From: Oscillospiraceae bacterium
Lineage (GTDB): Bacteria > Bacillota > Clostridia > Oscillospirales > Acutalibacteraceae
Assembly: GCA_015065795.1 (NCBI GenBank)
Contig: SVPO01000003.1
Location: 1-56,088 of the forward strand
Direction of reading: 5' to 3'
DNA: 56,088 bases
Below the pieces are notes generated by a model. It made no database searches and was not told the origin of the DNA. It saw only the letters and a program-made list of their open reading frames with translations. The first letter of the stretch is position 1; every line of letters starts with the position of its first letter. The position numbers were made by a program, and so were the translations under genes. This document shows positions 8,552 to 17,106 of this stretch, piece by piece.

Positions 8552-8584
8552 ATGTCCGGTAACATACAAAAGGAGTGTATAATC

Positions 8585-9103
8585 ATGAAGAAACTGCTCA
8601 CTCTTACCGCAATGATCCTGACCCTTTGTCTGCTGCTGTGCGGCTGCGGTGCCCCGTCGAAGCCGCAGGTGACGGTCGATCCCAAATTCGGAGAAACGAT
8701 GGATTTTGAACACGAGGGCTTTAAGATCACATTGACTGATAAATTCCTGCAGGAGGGTGACTCGACCAACCGCTACTACACTGTATTTTCGTCTTCGTCC
8801 TTTGAATGCATGGTATATGTGATAAAGGAGGATTTCTCGAAAACAGAGGGTCTTGAGGATATGTCTCTGGAGGAATTTGCGTCTTACTACCCTGATGCAA
8901 CCAACTACCGAAACTACGAACTGCATATCAACGACGATCACTGCTGCTTTGTAAGGCACGAAGAAGACCTCGCCAGCTTCTATAATTTCTGCTACAAGGG
9001 CTCTGACGCTTTCTTTGTCGTGCGCTTTCTCTGCCCTCCCGACAGAGTGGCTGAAATGGAGGAACCATTCTTCGCCTGGGCATCAGGCGTGGAAGTCGAA
9101 TAA
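8585..9103 (+). CDS. Small lipoprotein of unknown function
   Basis: 172 residues. The ATG at 8585 follows AAGGAG and begins a clear lipoprotein signal (MKKLLTLTAMILTLCLLLCGC), with lipidation expected at Cys19 or Cys21. The mature part of about 150 residues (ITLTDKFLQEGDSTNRYYTVFSS and later FYNFCYKGSDAFFVVRFLCP) resembles small alpha/beta domains often attached to such anchors; no enzyme motif is visible. Confidence 0.7.
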   Translation: MKKLLTLTAMILTLCLLLCGCGAPSKPQVTVDPKFGETMDFEHEGFKITLTDKFLQEGDSTNRYYTVFSSSSFECMVYVIKEDFSKTEGLEDMSLEEFASYYPDATNYRNYELHINDDHCCFVRHEEDLASFYNFCYKGSDAFFVVRFLCPPDRVAEMEEPFFAWASGVEVE

Positions 9104-9170
9104 CAGAATCGTCTGAAGCACGCCCCACTAAGTTTATCACTATTACAATATCCCAAAGCGAGGCACGCGC

Positions 9171-9851
9171 ATGAAAGCATTTATCTGCGGCGGAGGGTGC
9201 GGCGAACAGACCGCCGAAGCCAACCGCCGGCTCAGCGAGGTCATTGACAACACAAAGCCCATACTGTACGTCCCTCTGGCACTGCCTGCGGACACCTACG
9301 ACAGCTGTTACGAATGGGTGAGCGGCGAGCTTGCGCAGGTGGACGTGCCGCGCATCGATATGGTGCGCAGCGGCGCAGAGCTGGCGGCTGCCGATCTCGG
9401 CGGATATTCCGCCCTGTTCATCGGCGGCGGCAACACCTTTAAGCTGCTGAGCGAGCTGAAGGAGAGCGGTGCTTTTGAAAGCATCCGCGATTATCTCAGG
9501 CACGACGGCGTGGTGTTCGGCAGCAGCGCGGGCGCCATAATCCTCGGCCGGTCCATCGACCTCGCGAAGTTCGAGGACGAGAACGAGGCAGGTCTGCGCG
9601 ACCTCGATGGCTTTGACGTGATGGAGGGCGTGTCATTCTTCTGCCACTACGGCAGCGGCTCCGCGGAGCACACCGCCCACAGCGACGAATATCTCCGCAG
9701 ACTTCCCGCAGGCAGGGAGATCGCCGTTCTGCCCGAGGAGATCACCCTGTTTCTCAACGGCAGCCGCGCGGAGGTCATCGGCGAGGGCGACCTGCACTGC
9801 GTGCTCAACGGCAGGCGGCGCGAGCTGTTTCCTGCGCACGGCACAGACTGA
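9171..9851 (+). CDS. Peptidase E-like protein (peptidase family S51)
   Basis: 226 residues, the normal size for the family. Ser is expected as nucleophile in GSSAGA (about residues 122-127), after the IGGGNTFKLL strand-turn (about 84-93) that is hallmark of class-I-glutaminase-fold peptidases. Family members cut dipeptides with N-terminal Asp, or mature cyanophycin fragments. FCHYGSGSAEH near residue 162 supplies the usual His. Probably cytoplasmic: no signal peptide. It ends just before a strong terminator. Confidence 0.85.
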   Translation: MKAFICGGGCGEQTAEANRRLSEVIDNTKPILYVPLALPADTYDSCYEWVSGELAQVDVPRIDMVRSGAELAAADLGGYSALFIGGGNTFKLLSELKESGAFESIRDYLRHDGVVFGSSAGAIILGRSIDLAKFEDENEAGLRDLDGFDVMEGVSFFCHYGSGSAEHTAHSDEYLRRLPAGREIAVLPEEITLFLNGSRAEVIGEGDLHCVLNGRRRELFPAHGTD

Positions 9852-9871
9852 CAACCGAAATACAGATACGC

Positions 9872-9908
9872 AAAAACCGCCCCGGACGGCATCGTCCGGG
9901 GCGATTTG
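9872..9908. terminator. Bidirectional intrinsic terminator
   Basis: A perfect 10-bp stem (9878-9887 with 9894-9903) flanked by A5 on the left and a short T run on the right lies between converging genes. Confidence 0.8.
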
Positions 9909-9922
9909 TCTGTCATACGGGA

Positions 9923-10549
9923 TCAATAGTTCTTCATCAGAACGGTGTCAACCTGATCGGCGACGTGCTCGCAGGCATCGCAGCAGGCTTCGAGATAATC
10001 GAAGATGTCCTTCCATGCGCACACCTGAACGGCATCGGTGCCGTCGGTGAACAGGGCGTGGATGGCTTCGGTGTAGAGCTTGTCGCCCTCGCCCTCGAGG
10101 CTGTTGACCTCGATGACACCGGCACGAAGGGATTCCGCCTTCTTCTTGTAGCCCTCAAAGTCGTCGATGACCTTGGTCAGGCACTCGCAGCAGCGCACAA
10201 TAAGCTCGGTGAAACTCTTGGTTTCGGGACGGCAGGTGGTGATGTCGAACATCTGCAGGCAATGTGCGGCATCGTCGATGGCGTCCACGATGTCGTCCAG
10301 ACGGCTGGCGACACGCATGATGTCCTCGCGGTCGATGGGAGGCAGGAATTCCTTGAGCAGCTGCTCAAGCATATTGTGCTTGAGCGAATCGGCACGATGC
10401 TCGATGTCGCGCAGAGCGCGGCTGCGCTTGGTCAGCTGATCGCGGTCAAAAGTGCCGACGAGCTCGTCCAGCTCGTGGGCAGCCTCGCAAGCCAGTGCGA
10501 TCATTTCGCGGAAGAAACCAAAATAGCTGAAGCTCTCTTTCTTGGCCAT
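9923..10549 (-). CDS. DUF47 (PhoU-like) Pit accessory protein
   Basis: 208 residues, all helical, matching the DUF47/TIGR00153 family that accompanies Pit-type phosphate permeases. Typical features are the N-terminal helix rich in Glu/His, IEHRADSLKHNMLEQLLKEF (about 48-67), PPIDREDIMRVASRLDDIVDAIDDAA (about 70-95) and a C-terminal ACEHVADQVDTVLMK. Acidic residues in these helices coordinate metals in PhoU relatives. The gene lies 68 bases downstream of pit on the same strand, so it is probably co-transcribed and controls or assists phosphate entry. Confidence 0.9.
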   Translation of the reverse strand: MAKKESFSYFGFFREMIALACEAAHELDELVGTFDRDQLTKRSRALRDIEHRADSLKHNMLEQLLKEFLPPIDREDIMRVASRLDDIVDAIDDAAHCLQMFDITTCRPETKSFTELIVRCCECLTKVIDDFEGYKKKAESLRAGVIEVNSLEGEGDKLYTEAIHALFTDGTDAVQVCAWKDIFDYLEACCDACEHVADQVDTVLMKNY

Positions 10550-10617
10550 AATGCCCTCCTGAATATTTATATTCGTCTTGTTGTGATTTCTTTATCTCTT
10601 TTTTATCTGTATACTCT

Positions 10618-11673
10618 TTAGAATATCCACATGAACAGCTTTGCCATGGCGAAACCCAGCAGTCCGCAGCCGGGGAAGGTCAGCACCCATGTGAGCACCA
10701 TTTCCTTGACCACGCCCCAGTTGACGCGCTTGATGTTGCGCGAGGCACCGACACCCATGATGGCGGTGGTCTTGGTGTGGGTGGTGGAAACGGGCAGACC
10801 GGTGAGGGTGGAGATAAGCAGGCAGCCCGCGCCGGCGATGTCCGCCGAGAAGCCCTGATATTTCTCCAGCTTGACCATGTCCATGCCCACCGCCTTGATG
10901 ATGCGGTAGCCGCCGATGGAGGTGCCCAGACCCATGACGCCGGCACAAAGGATCATCAGCCACAGGGGAGCGTCAACATTGCCGGGAACGACCTGACCCC
11001 GCGAGAGGGCGAGACCCAGCATGAACACGCCGATAAACTTCTGACCATCCTGAGCGCCGTGCATGAACGCCATGGAGGCGGCACCGGCGATCTGCGCCTT
11101 GCCGAAGAATTTATCGGTCTGGCGGCGATCCATGCGATGACAGATAGCCTCGGTGGTGCGAGTGGCAAGGAAGCCCATGCCAAAGCCCAGAACGGTGGAC
11201 AGCACAAGGCCGTAGATGACCTTGATCCACTGGCTGCCGTCGATTCCGCCAATACCGCCCTGCACAGCTATGGCTGCACCGGAGATACCGGCGATGAGCG
11301 CGTGGCTTTCACTGGTTGGGATACCGAACCACCACGCGGCAGTCGCCCAGGTAACGATGGCAACGAGCGCGGCGCACATGGCGACCAGCGCGTCTCTGGG
11401 GTTTCCGCCGAAATCCACCATATTGAACACCGTGGTGGCGACCTGACCGTTGATGGAGGTCATCACCAGCACGCCCAGCAGGTCAAAGACCGCTGCCATG
11501 AGAATGGCAGGACCGGGGCGCATGGCTCGGGTGGATACGCAGGTGGCGATGGCGTTGGGAGCGTCGGTCCAGCCGTTGACCAGAATAACACCCAGCGTCA
11601 GCAGCGATGTGATGATCAGCACGGGGTGTTCCAGCAGCATTGGCAGAAAATCCATAAGGCCTATGCTTTCCAA
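10618..11673 (-). CDS. Inorganic phosphate transporter, Pit (PHO-4) family
   Basis: 351 residues with about ten membrane helices and the two inverted signature repeats of the family: NGWTDAPNAIATCVSTRAM (about 33-51) in the first half and MAFMHGAQDGQKFIGV (about 202-217) in the second. GIPTSESHALIAG and GLPVSTTHTKTTAIMG are the paired re-entrant segments that line the substrate path. Pit proteins move metal-phosphate complexes with protons or sodium. First gene of a two-gene operon with the DUF47 protein. Confidence 0.95.
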   Translation of the reverse strand: MESIGLMDFLPMLLEHPVLIITSLLTLGVILVNGWTDAPNAIATCVSTRAMRPGPAILMAAVFDLLGVLVMTSINGQVATTVFNMVDFGGNPRDALVAMCAALVAIVTWATAAWWFGIPTSESHALIAGISGAAIAVQGGIGGIDGSQWIKVIYGLVLSTVLGFGMGFLATRTTEAICHRMDRRQTDKFFGKAQIAGAASMAFMHGAQDGQKFIGVFMLGLALSRGQVVPGNVDAPLWLMILCAGVMGLGTSIGGYRIIKAVGMDMVKLEKYQGFSADIAGAGCLLISTLTGLPVSTTHTKTTAIMGVGASRNIKRVNWGVVKEMVLTWVLTFPGCGLLGFAMAKLFMWIF

Positions 11674-11736
11674 AAGTAGCCCTCCTTGTCACCCATACGG
11701 GTGCGATTGTACCCTGATTGTATTGTTGCTATATAA

Positions 11737-11764
11737 ATAATATCATATCAGGCGGTGATGTCAA
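11737..11764 (-). promoter_or_regulatory. Sigma-A promoter of pit-DUF47
   Basis: TTGACA, 16-base spacer, TATTAT on the minus strand, about 65 bases before the pit start. The stretch between here and 11952 shows nothing else I recognise. Confidence 0.7.
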
Positions 11765-11951
11765 CGAATTCTCGACAAATTCAATGTTAAATCTGCGTAA
11801 AATCAAAGGGGTAATTTTGATGTTATTGCACGGATTCTGAATACCGGAAGTATACTCACCCGTTAATATTGCGCTTCGTATCGTAATTTTGTGGCAAAAG
11901 CCTGCCAAAATACCGTTCACCGCCGAAAACATACCGATGAGCGGAAAACTG

Positions 11952-11979
11952 CTGACAAATCCTTCGGAAAGGCTATAAT
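11952..11979 (+). promoter_or_regulatory. Promoter of the LytTR operon
   Basis: CTGACA, 16-base spacer, TATAAT, 21 bases before the LytTR gene start and its AGGAGGG site. Confidence 0.7.
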
Positions 11980-12000
11980 AGAAGTCACAGGAGGGACAAC

Positions 12001-12441
12001 ATGAAATTCAGGATTTTGATCGACAGGGAAAAAGATGAGGAGATCGTCGCCCGTGTGCACGAGAGAACTCCTCTCATCGACGAGATCGAGGAGCTGGTCA
12101 GCCGCTGGGAGCGCACCGGCGAGATCGTGGGATACATCGGCGAGGACATCGTCATGCTGGATCTCGGCGACGTGGAAGCCTTCTATATCGAAAGCGGCAG
12201 AACCTACGCCGCCTGCGCCGACGGAAACAAATACCGTATCAGGATGCCTCTCTACGAGCTGGAAGCCATCCTTCCCGGCAGTTTCCGCAGGATAAACAAA
12301 TCCGCCATCGCCAACATGAAGCGCATCGTCCGCTACCGCTCGGGACTGAACGGCGCGGTGGACGCCGTGTTTGGCAGCGGTTTCAGTGACTACATTTCAA
12401 GAAGATGCTTTGCCGAGCTTAAAAAGGAGTATTCATTATGA
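12001..12441 (+). CDS. LytTR-family DNA-binding transcriptional regulator
   Basis: 146 residues. The C-terminal two thirds is a LytTR DNA-binding domain: the strand with DLGDVEAFYIESGRTYA (about 56-70), RMPLYELEAILP and FRRINKSAIANMKRIVRY (about 98-115). There is no receiver domain, so this is the stand-alone type. Its stop overlaps the DUF3021 start by four bases, the usual arrangement in Firmicutes where such pairs control a neighbouring ABC exporter. Here the exporter genes follow directly, so the operon may be self-regulating. Confidence 0.9.
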   Translation: MKFRILIDREKDEEIVARVHERTPLIDEIEELVSRWERTGEIVGYIGEDIVMLDLGDVEAFYIESGRTYAACADGNKYRIRMPLYELEAILPGSFRRINKSAIANMKRIVRYRSGLNGAVDAVFGSGFSDYISRRCFAELKKEYSL

Positions 12442-12863
12442 AAAAGTTCTGGAAGGATTTCTTTATGAGAGGCAGCAGTGCCGCGTGGTGCGGCCCTGTG
12501 TCAGTGTGCATCGTGTGGGTCTGCCTCGACGCGGCAGGCGTGCTCGGCCCGATGGACATCGCCACGGTCACAAAGGGAGTGATCTCCGGCACGGTCATCG
12601 CCTTCATCGCCGCCGGGATCACCGCGATACATCAGCTGGAGCAGCTGCCCCGGGGCATCGCCATACTCATCCACGCGGCGGTGCTGTATCTCGATTATCT
12701 CATCATCTATCTGCTCAACAACTGGCTGAGCGTCAGCAGGATCTGGATCTTTACGCTGTGCTTTGCCGCAGGCTTTGCCCTGATCTGGGTGATAATCTTC
12801 GCCGTCAACCGCAAGGCGGTCAACCGCATGAACGCAAAGATCGTCGCCGCGGAAAACGACTGA
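12438..12863 (+). CDS. DUF3021 membrane protein
   Basis: 141 residues with four transmembrane helices and a short polar tail, the size and topology of DUF3021 proteins that accompany LytTR regulators. The start overlaps the LytTR stop (ATGA), which couples their translation. Known pairs suggest that the membrane protein holds or inhibits the regulator until a signal arrives; that is family knowledge, not visible in the sequence. Confidence 0.8.
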   Translation: MKKFWKDFFMRGSSAAWCGPVSVCIVWVCLDAAGVLGPMDIATVTKGVISGTVIAFIAAGITAIHQLEQLPRGIAILIHAAVLYLDYLIIYLLNNWLSVSRIWIFTLCFAAGFALIWVIIFAVNRKAVNRMNAKIVAAEND

Positions 12864-12901
12864 CGAAGATAAGTCCTTATATATTGAAAGGAGACACCAC
12901 C

Positions 12902-13636
12902 ATGGATGCCATTCGCATAGACGCACTGACGCGCTGCTTCGGCAGCCGCAGGGCGGTGGACGGACTGAACCTCACCGTGGGCGAGGGCGAGCTTTTTGCC
13001 CTGCTGGGACAGAACGGCGCCGGCAAGACCACCACCATCCGTATGCTGTGCGGACTGCTGACCCCCACCTCGGGAGACGCTCTGCTCATGGGCAGGAGCG
13101 TGGTCACCGACACGCAGGCGGTCAAGCAGCTCATCAACGTCTCCCCTCAGGAGACTGCCGTCGCCGCAAGACTCACCGTGCGCGAGAATCTCGAGTTTGT
13201 CGCCGGTGTGTACGGCTTTGACCGCAGGGCGGCAAGGGCAAAGGCGCAGGAGATGATGGAGACCTTCTCCCTCACCGACCGTGCAAAGGACCGGGCAAAG
13301 ACCCTTTCCGGCGGTATGCAGCGGCGGCTGAGCATCGCCATGGCGCTGATATCCAAGCCGAAGATACTGTTCCTCGACGAGCCTACTCTGGGACTGGATG
13401 TGCGTGCACGCCGCGAGCTGTGGAAGCACATCGGGACGCTCAAGGGAACCATGACCATCGTGCTCACCACCCATTATCTCGAGGAAGCGGAAGCCCTTGC
13501 TGACCGCATCGCCATCATGAGCGCAGGAAAGCTCGCCGCTCTGGGCACAGCCGAGCAGATCAGGGAGAGCGTCGGCGCCGCCACGCTGGAGGACGCTTTC
13601 CTCACCCTGACCGAAGCTGAGGAGGTGGAGCAGTGA
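12902..13636 (+). CDS. ABC transporter ATP-binding protein
   Basis: 244 residues with Walker A GQNGAGKT (about 38-45), signature LSGGMQRR (about 137-144), Walker B ILFLDEP (about 157-163) and the switch His in LTTHYLEEAEAL. It is of the drug/lantibiotic-immunity exporter type. The start at 12902 is preceded by AAAGGAG. The stop overlaps the start of the permease gene, so the pair is translated together. Export of an antimicrobial or toxic compound is plausible given the LytTR control; the substrate is unknown. Confidence 0.9.
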   Translation: MDAIRIDALTRCFGSRRAVDGLNLTVGEGELFALLGQNGAGKTTTIRMLCGLLTPTSGDALLMGRSVVTDTQAVKQLINVSPQETAVAARLTVRENLEFVAGVYGFDRRAARAKAQEMMETFSLTDRAKDRAKTLSGGMQRRLSIAMALISKPKILFLDEPTLGLDVRARRELWKHIGTLKGTMTIVLTTHYLEEAEALADRIAIMSAGKLAALGTAEQIRESVGAATLEDAFLTLTEAEEVEQ

Positions 13637-14376
13637 TGAAGAAGATGAACATTTTCGCAAAGCGCTGCGCAAAGGAAATGTGGCGCGACCCCCTGAGCTT
13701 TGTCTTTGGCATCGGCTTCCCCGTGGCACTGCTGACGCTGATGTGGCTGCTGGGACGCAGTCTGCCCGAAATGCCGCAGGAGATCTTCGGCATCGACACC
13801 TTCGCCCCCTCCATGGCGGTGTTCGGGCTTTCCTTCATGCTGATATTCCTTGGCTCGCTGGTGACGGGTGACCGTACCGGCTCCTTCCTGATGAGAATGT
13901 TTGCCTCGCCCCTGCGCGCCACCGACTACATTCTTGGCTACACTCTGCCTGCCCTGCCCATCGCGGCGGCGCAGACGGCGGTGTGCCTCGGCTACGCGGT
14001 CATCCTCGGGCTGGAACCGGGAGTGAATCTGCTGGTATGCCTGCTTGCGCTGATGCCCACCGCGCTGCTGTTCATCGGCATCGGTCTGCTGATGGGCTCG
14101 GTGCTGCCCACCGCCGGAGCCGTGGGCGGAATATCCTCCCTGATCATCAACGTGTGCGCGTGGCTGAGCGGCACATGGTTCCCTCTGGAGATGATGGGCG
14201 ACACCTTCGGCACGATATGCAATCTGCTGCCCTTTGCCCATTCGGTGAACGCCGCCCGTGCCGCCCTGGCAGGCGATTACGCCGCTCTGCCCGTTGAGCT
14301 GGCGTGGGTGCTGGGCTACACCGCGGTCATCTTCGCGCTGGCTGCGGCGGTGTTCCGTCGGAAGATGAAAAGCTGA
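13636..14376 (+). CDS. ABC-2 type transporter permease
   Basis: 246 residues with six predicted membrane helices and the ABC-2 pattern (LVTGDRTGSFLMRMFASPLRATDYILG after the second helix, LSGTWFPLEMMG before the last pair). The ATG at 13636 overlaps the ATPase stop; a GTG one codon earlier is also possible, and both share the upstream GAGGAGG. It supplies the membrane half of the exporter whose ATPase is encoded just before. Confidence 0.9.
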   Translation: MKKMNIFAKRCAKEMWRDPLSFVFGIGFPVALLTLMWLLGRSLPEMPQEIFGIDTFAPSMAVFGLSFMLIFLGSLVTGDRTGSFLMRMFASPLRATDYILGYTLPALPIAAAQTAVCLGYAVILGLEPGVNLLVCLLALMPTALLFIGIGLLMGSVLPTAGAVGGISSLIINVCAWLSGTWFPLEMMGDTFGTICNLLPFAHSVNAARAALAGDYAALPVELAWVLGYTAVIFALAAAVFRRKMKS

Positions 14377-14395
14377 CAGATAAGATATACTCACG

Positions 14396-14429
14396 GAGCT
14401 GCCGCGAAATCCCTCGCGGCGGCTCTTTT
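14396..14429 (+). terminator. Intrinsic terminator of the LytTR-ABC operon
   Basis: GAGC and GCCGCG arms pair with CGCGGC and GCTC across an eight-base loop, followed by TTTT, 20 bases after the permease stop. Confidence 0.8.
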
Positions 14430-14502
14430 GATGTTTGCAGTTTTTCAATATATATGGTAATATACTCCCGGAACAAACCACCCGAAAGGATGCATACAAT
14501 AA

Positions 14503-15276
14503 ATGAGCTATCCCATCTTTGACAGCCACGCCCACTACGATTCCGGCCGCTTTGATGACGACCGCGACGCGGTTCTGGCTTCCCTGCCGGAAAAGGGCGT
14601 GCAGTGGGTCGTGAACTGCGGCAGCGACCTTGAATCCTCCGAGCTGTCCGCGCAGCTTGCGGAAAAATACGACCACGTCTGGTTTGCCGCCGGATTCCAT
14701 CCCCACGAAGCCGAGCACTGGAACGCCGAAGCCGAAGGGCGCATCCGCCAGCTGCTGGCGCATCCAAAGTGCGTGGCGGTGGGGGAGATAGGTCTTGATT
14801 ATCACTATGATTTTTCGCCCCGTGAAATGCAGCGGCAGGTGCTGGAGCGTCAGCTGACCATCGCCGCCGAGCTGGGCAAGCCGGTCATCCTCCACGACCG
14901 CGAGGCTCACGGGGATATGTACTCCATCCTGCGCCGTTACGCGCCCCTGAAGGGCGTGATGCACTGCTTCTCCGGCAGCGTGGAGCTGATGGAGGAATCG
15001 GTGCGTTACGGGCTGCACATCGGTCTGGGCGGCGCGGTGACCTTCAAGAACGCCCGTCAGCCGCTGGAGGTGGCGGCGGCAGCCCCCATTGACCGACTGC
15101 TGCTGGAGACCGACTGTCCCTATATGTCCCCGGTGCCCCATCGCGGCGAGCGGTGCCTGTCGCCCATGATCGCGCTGACTGCGGACAGGATCGCCGAGGT
15201 GCGCGGCTGCGATGCCGACGAAATACGCAGAGCAGCGGCGGAGAATGCCTCCGCGCTGTTCGGTATCGCCCTGTGA
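14503..15276 (+). CDS. TatD family metal-dependent hydrolase / DNase
   Basis: 257 residues, usual length. The metal ligands of the TIM-barrel amidohydrolase fold are all present: DSHAHYD at the N-terminus, GEIGLDYH (about 93-100), VILHDREAHGD (His, about 128), MHCFSG (His, about 153) and LLLETDCPY (Asp, about 204). TatD proteins act as 3'-5' exonucleases on DNA or tRNA and are usually found near rRNA methyltransferase or synthetase genes. Its stop overlaps the start of the following small gene. Confidence 0.93.
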   Translation: MSYPIFDSHAHYDSGRFDDDRDAVLASLPEKGVQWVVNCGSDLESSELSAQLAEKYDHVWFAAGFHPHEAEHWNAEAEGRIRQLLAHPKCVAVGEIGLDYHYDFSPREMQRQVLERQLTIAAELGKPVILHDREAHGDMYSILRRYAPLKGVMHCFSGSVELMEESVRYGLHIGLGGAVTFKNARQPLEVAAAAPIDRLLLETDCPYMSPVPHRGERCLSPMIALTADRIAEVRGCDADEIRRAAAENASALFGIAL

Positions 15277-15596
15277 GCAGGCGATATCTTGCCTTCGTGC
15301 CCATAAACGAACAGGGCATGGCTGAGGAAAACATGGGCGTTGAGCACAGCCCCAACATCCTTGAATACATCATATCGCCGGAGGAGTTCCGGCGCTTCTG
15401 CGGCAGCGGCGCGATGGAGCGCATCAACGCCGCCTGCGGCATCCTGCTGGACGAATACGAGGATGACATCATACCCACCCACGGACTGGCGGCAGCCCTC
15501 GACATCGCACGCCGCCCGGACGCGCGGCTGGAAGTCATCACCCGTGCCCTCGAGGACGCCCTTCGTCTTGGAACATACGTCAGTCTGTACCTGTAG
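15273..15596 (+). CDS. Small protein of unknown function downstream of TatD
   Basis: 107 residues if it begins at the GTG at 15273, which overlaps the tatD stop (GTGA). The ribosome site is weak and an ATG at 15318 is an alternative. The earlier part of the open frame overlaps tatD and is not credible. The sequence is acidic and helical (SPNILEYIISPEEFRRFCG, ACGILLDEYEDDIIP) with no motif I know. Ends 18 bases before a terminator. Confidence 0.6.
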   Translation: MSRRYLAFVPINEQGMAEENMGVEHSPNILEYIISPEEFRRFCGSGAMERINAACGILLDEYEDDIIPTHGLAAALDIARRPDARLEVITRALEDALRLGTYVSLYL

Positions 15597-15613
15597 CACC
15601 CCGTAAAACACAC

Positions 15614-15645
15614 AGCCCCATCGCATTGCCGCGGTGGGGCTTTTT
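15614..15645 (+). terminator. Intrinsic terminator after tatD and the 107-residue gene
   Basis: AGCCCCA (15614-15620) pairs with TGGGGCT (15635-15641), with an imperfect inner stem, then TTTTT. Confidence 0.8.
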
Positions 15646-15708
15646 GCTGTCACTGAGCCGTTTTTCCCGTCTCCGGAAAGCAGGCTGACAAAATTTTCAC
15701 GATTTTTC

Positions 15709-15737
15709 TTGACAATTCTCAGATTTGAGATTATTAT
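15709..15737 (+). promoter_or_regulatory. Sigma-A promoter of the HTH-ABC operon
   Basis: TTGACA, 17-base spacer, TATTAT; a TATAAT at 15735-15740 would give a 20-base spacer. A short palindrome, GAATATTC, follows near 15747 and could be an operator for the HTH protein encoded next. Confidence 0.7.
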
Positions 15738-15816
15738 AATATTCAAGAATATTCGAACAATTGATAATGAGATCCCGACCGAATTGCAATTCACGATGGA
15801 GGATTCAGGTTAACCT

Positions 15817-16347
15817 ATGGAAAAACAGATGATCGAACTGGTGATGAACCCAGTGCGCCAGCGTATAATTCAATGTATCGCCCTGCGCGGCACCGTCACC
15901 ACCGCCCAGATGCTGGAGGAGCTGACCGACGTGCCCAAGGCGAGCCTCTACCGCCACGTCAAGCTGCTGCACGAGGGCGGACTGCTGGAGGTCGCCGAGG
16001 AAACCAAGGTGCGCGGCACCATCCTGCGCGCCTACCGCCTGCGTCAGACCCCCGTGGACACGAACAGCAACGATCAGGCAGCCGCTGCGATATACAACGC
16101 GCTGATGTCGCTGATGAGCTCCTTCCGCGCCTATTTCGGCAAGCCCGACCGCGACCCCATTGCCGACCGGCTGTTCCTTGGCACCTCCACGCTGATGATG
16201 ACCGACGGGGAATTCGAGGAATTCACCGCCGGAGTGGGGCAGCTGATACAGGGCGCCATGACCAACAAGCCTGCCGAGGGACGCAAGCCGCGGCGCATCA
16301 CCTTCATCTCGTCACCATGTGAAGAAGACCTCACAGAGGGAAAATAA
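15817..16347 (+). CDS. ArsR-like helix-turn-helix regulator of an ABC exporter
   Basis: 176 residues. Residues 9-75 form a winged helix of the ArsR type (MNPVRQRIIQCIALRG, TTAQMLEELTDVPKASLYRHVKLL, GGLLEVAEETKVRGTILRAYRL). The remainder is a helical effector domain with SLMSSFRAYFGKPDRD. It heads an operon whose next gene is an ABC ATPase 42 bases downstream, so it most likely represses or activates that transporter. The ligand is unknown. Confidence 0.8.
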   Translation: MEKQMIELVMNPVRQRIIQCIALRGTVTTAQMLEELTDVPKASLYRHVKLLHEGGLLEVAEETKVRGTILRAYRLRQTPVDTNSNDQAAAAIYNALMSLMSSFRAYFGKPDRDPIADRLFLGTSTLMMTDGEFEEFTAGVGQLIQGAMTNKPAEGRKPRRITFISSPCEEDLTEGK

Positions 16348-16389
16348 CTGTCTTTCGAACAACCAAGAGTAATTTCAGGAGGTAATATC

Positions 16390-17106
16390 ATGCTTAGTAT
16401 TCGGAATCTGACCAAAACCTACCCCGGCGGCAAGGTTGCCGTGTCCGACCTGTCCCTTGACATCGAGGCAGGAGACATCTACGGCTTCATCGGTCACAAC
16501 GGTGCCGGCAAGACCTCCGCCATCAAAGCCATCGTGGGCATCCACGATTTTGACGGGGGAGAGATCTTCATCGACGGCAAGTCGGTAAAGGACGAGCCCA
16601 TGGCGTGCAAGTCCGTCACCGCCTACATCCCCGACAACCCCGACATCTACGACTATCTCACCGGCATCCAGTACCTCAACTTCATCGCCGACGTTTTCGG
16701 CGTGAGCAAGAAGGACCGTCAGGAGCGCATCGCCCGATACGCCGACCTGCTGGAGCTGACCTCCGCTCTGGGCGACTCCGTGTCCTCCTACTCCCACGGC
16801 ATGAAGCAGAAGCTCACCGTCATTTCGGCGCTCATCCACGAGCCCAAGCTGCTGGTGCTGGACGAGCCCTTCGTGGGACTTGACCCCAAGGCCACCGTCA
16901 CCCTGAAGGAGATCATGCGCGAAATGTGCCAGAAGGGCGCGGCGATCTTCTTCTCCACCCACGTTCTGGACGTTGCCGAGCGGCTGTGCACCAAGGTCGC
17001 CATCATCCGCGACGGCAAGCTGGTGGTCAGCGGCCGCACCGAGGAGCTGGTGCGCGAGGGCTGCTCCCTGGAGGATGTATTCATGGAGGTGGATAAGAAT
17101 GCGTAA
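16390..17106 (+). CDS. ABC transporter ATP-binding protein
   Basis: 238 residues with Walker A GHNGAGKT (about 37-44), a signature motif in the variant form SYSHGMKQK (about 133-141), Walker B LLVLDEP (about 154-160) and the switch His in FSTHVLDVAE. AGGAGG stands before the start. The last eight bases overlap the permease gene. The variant signature is common in YtrB/EcsA-like exporters. Confidence 0.9.
   Translation: MLSIRNLTKTYPGGKVAVSDLSLDIEAGDIYGFIGHNGAGKTSAIKAIVGIHDFDGGEIFIDGKSVKDEPMACKSVTAYIPDNPDIYDYLTGIQYLNFIADVFGVSKKDRQERIARYADLLELTSALGDSVSSYSHGMKQKLTVISALIHEPKLLVLDEPFVGLDPKATVTLKEIMREMCQKGAAIFFSTHVLDVAERLCTKVAIIRDGKLVVSGRTEELVREGCSLEDVFMEVDKNA

Noticed and set aside
10777..11679. 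Long plus-strand open frame opposite pit
   Set aside because: Shadow of the membrane protein gene; composition is typical of antisense of GC-rich coding DNA.
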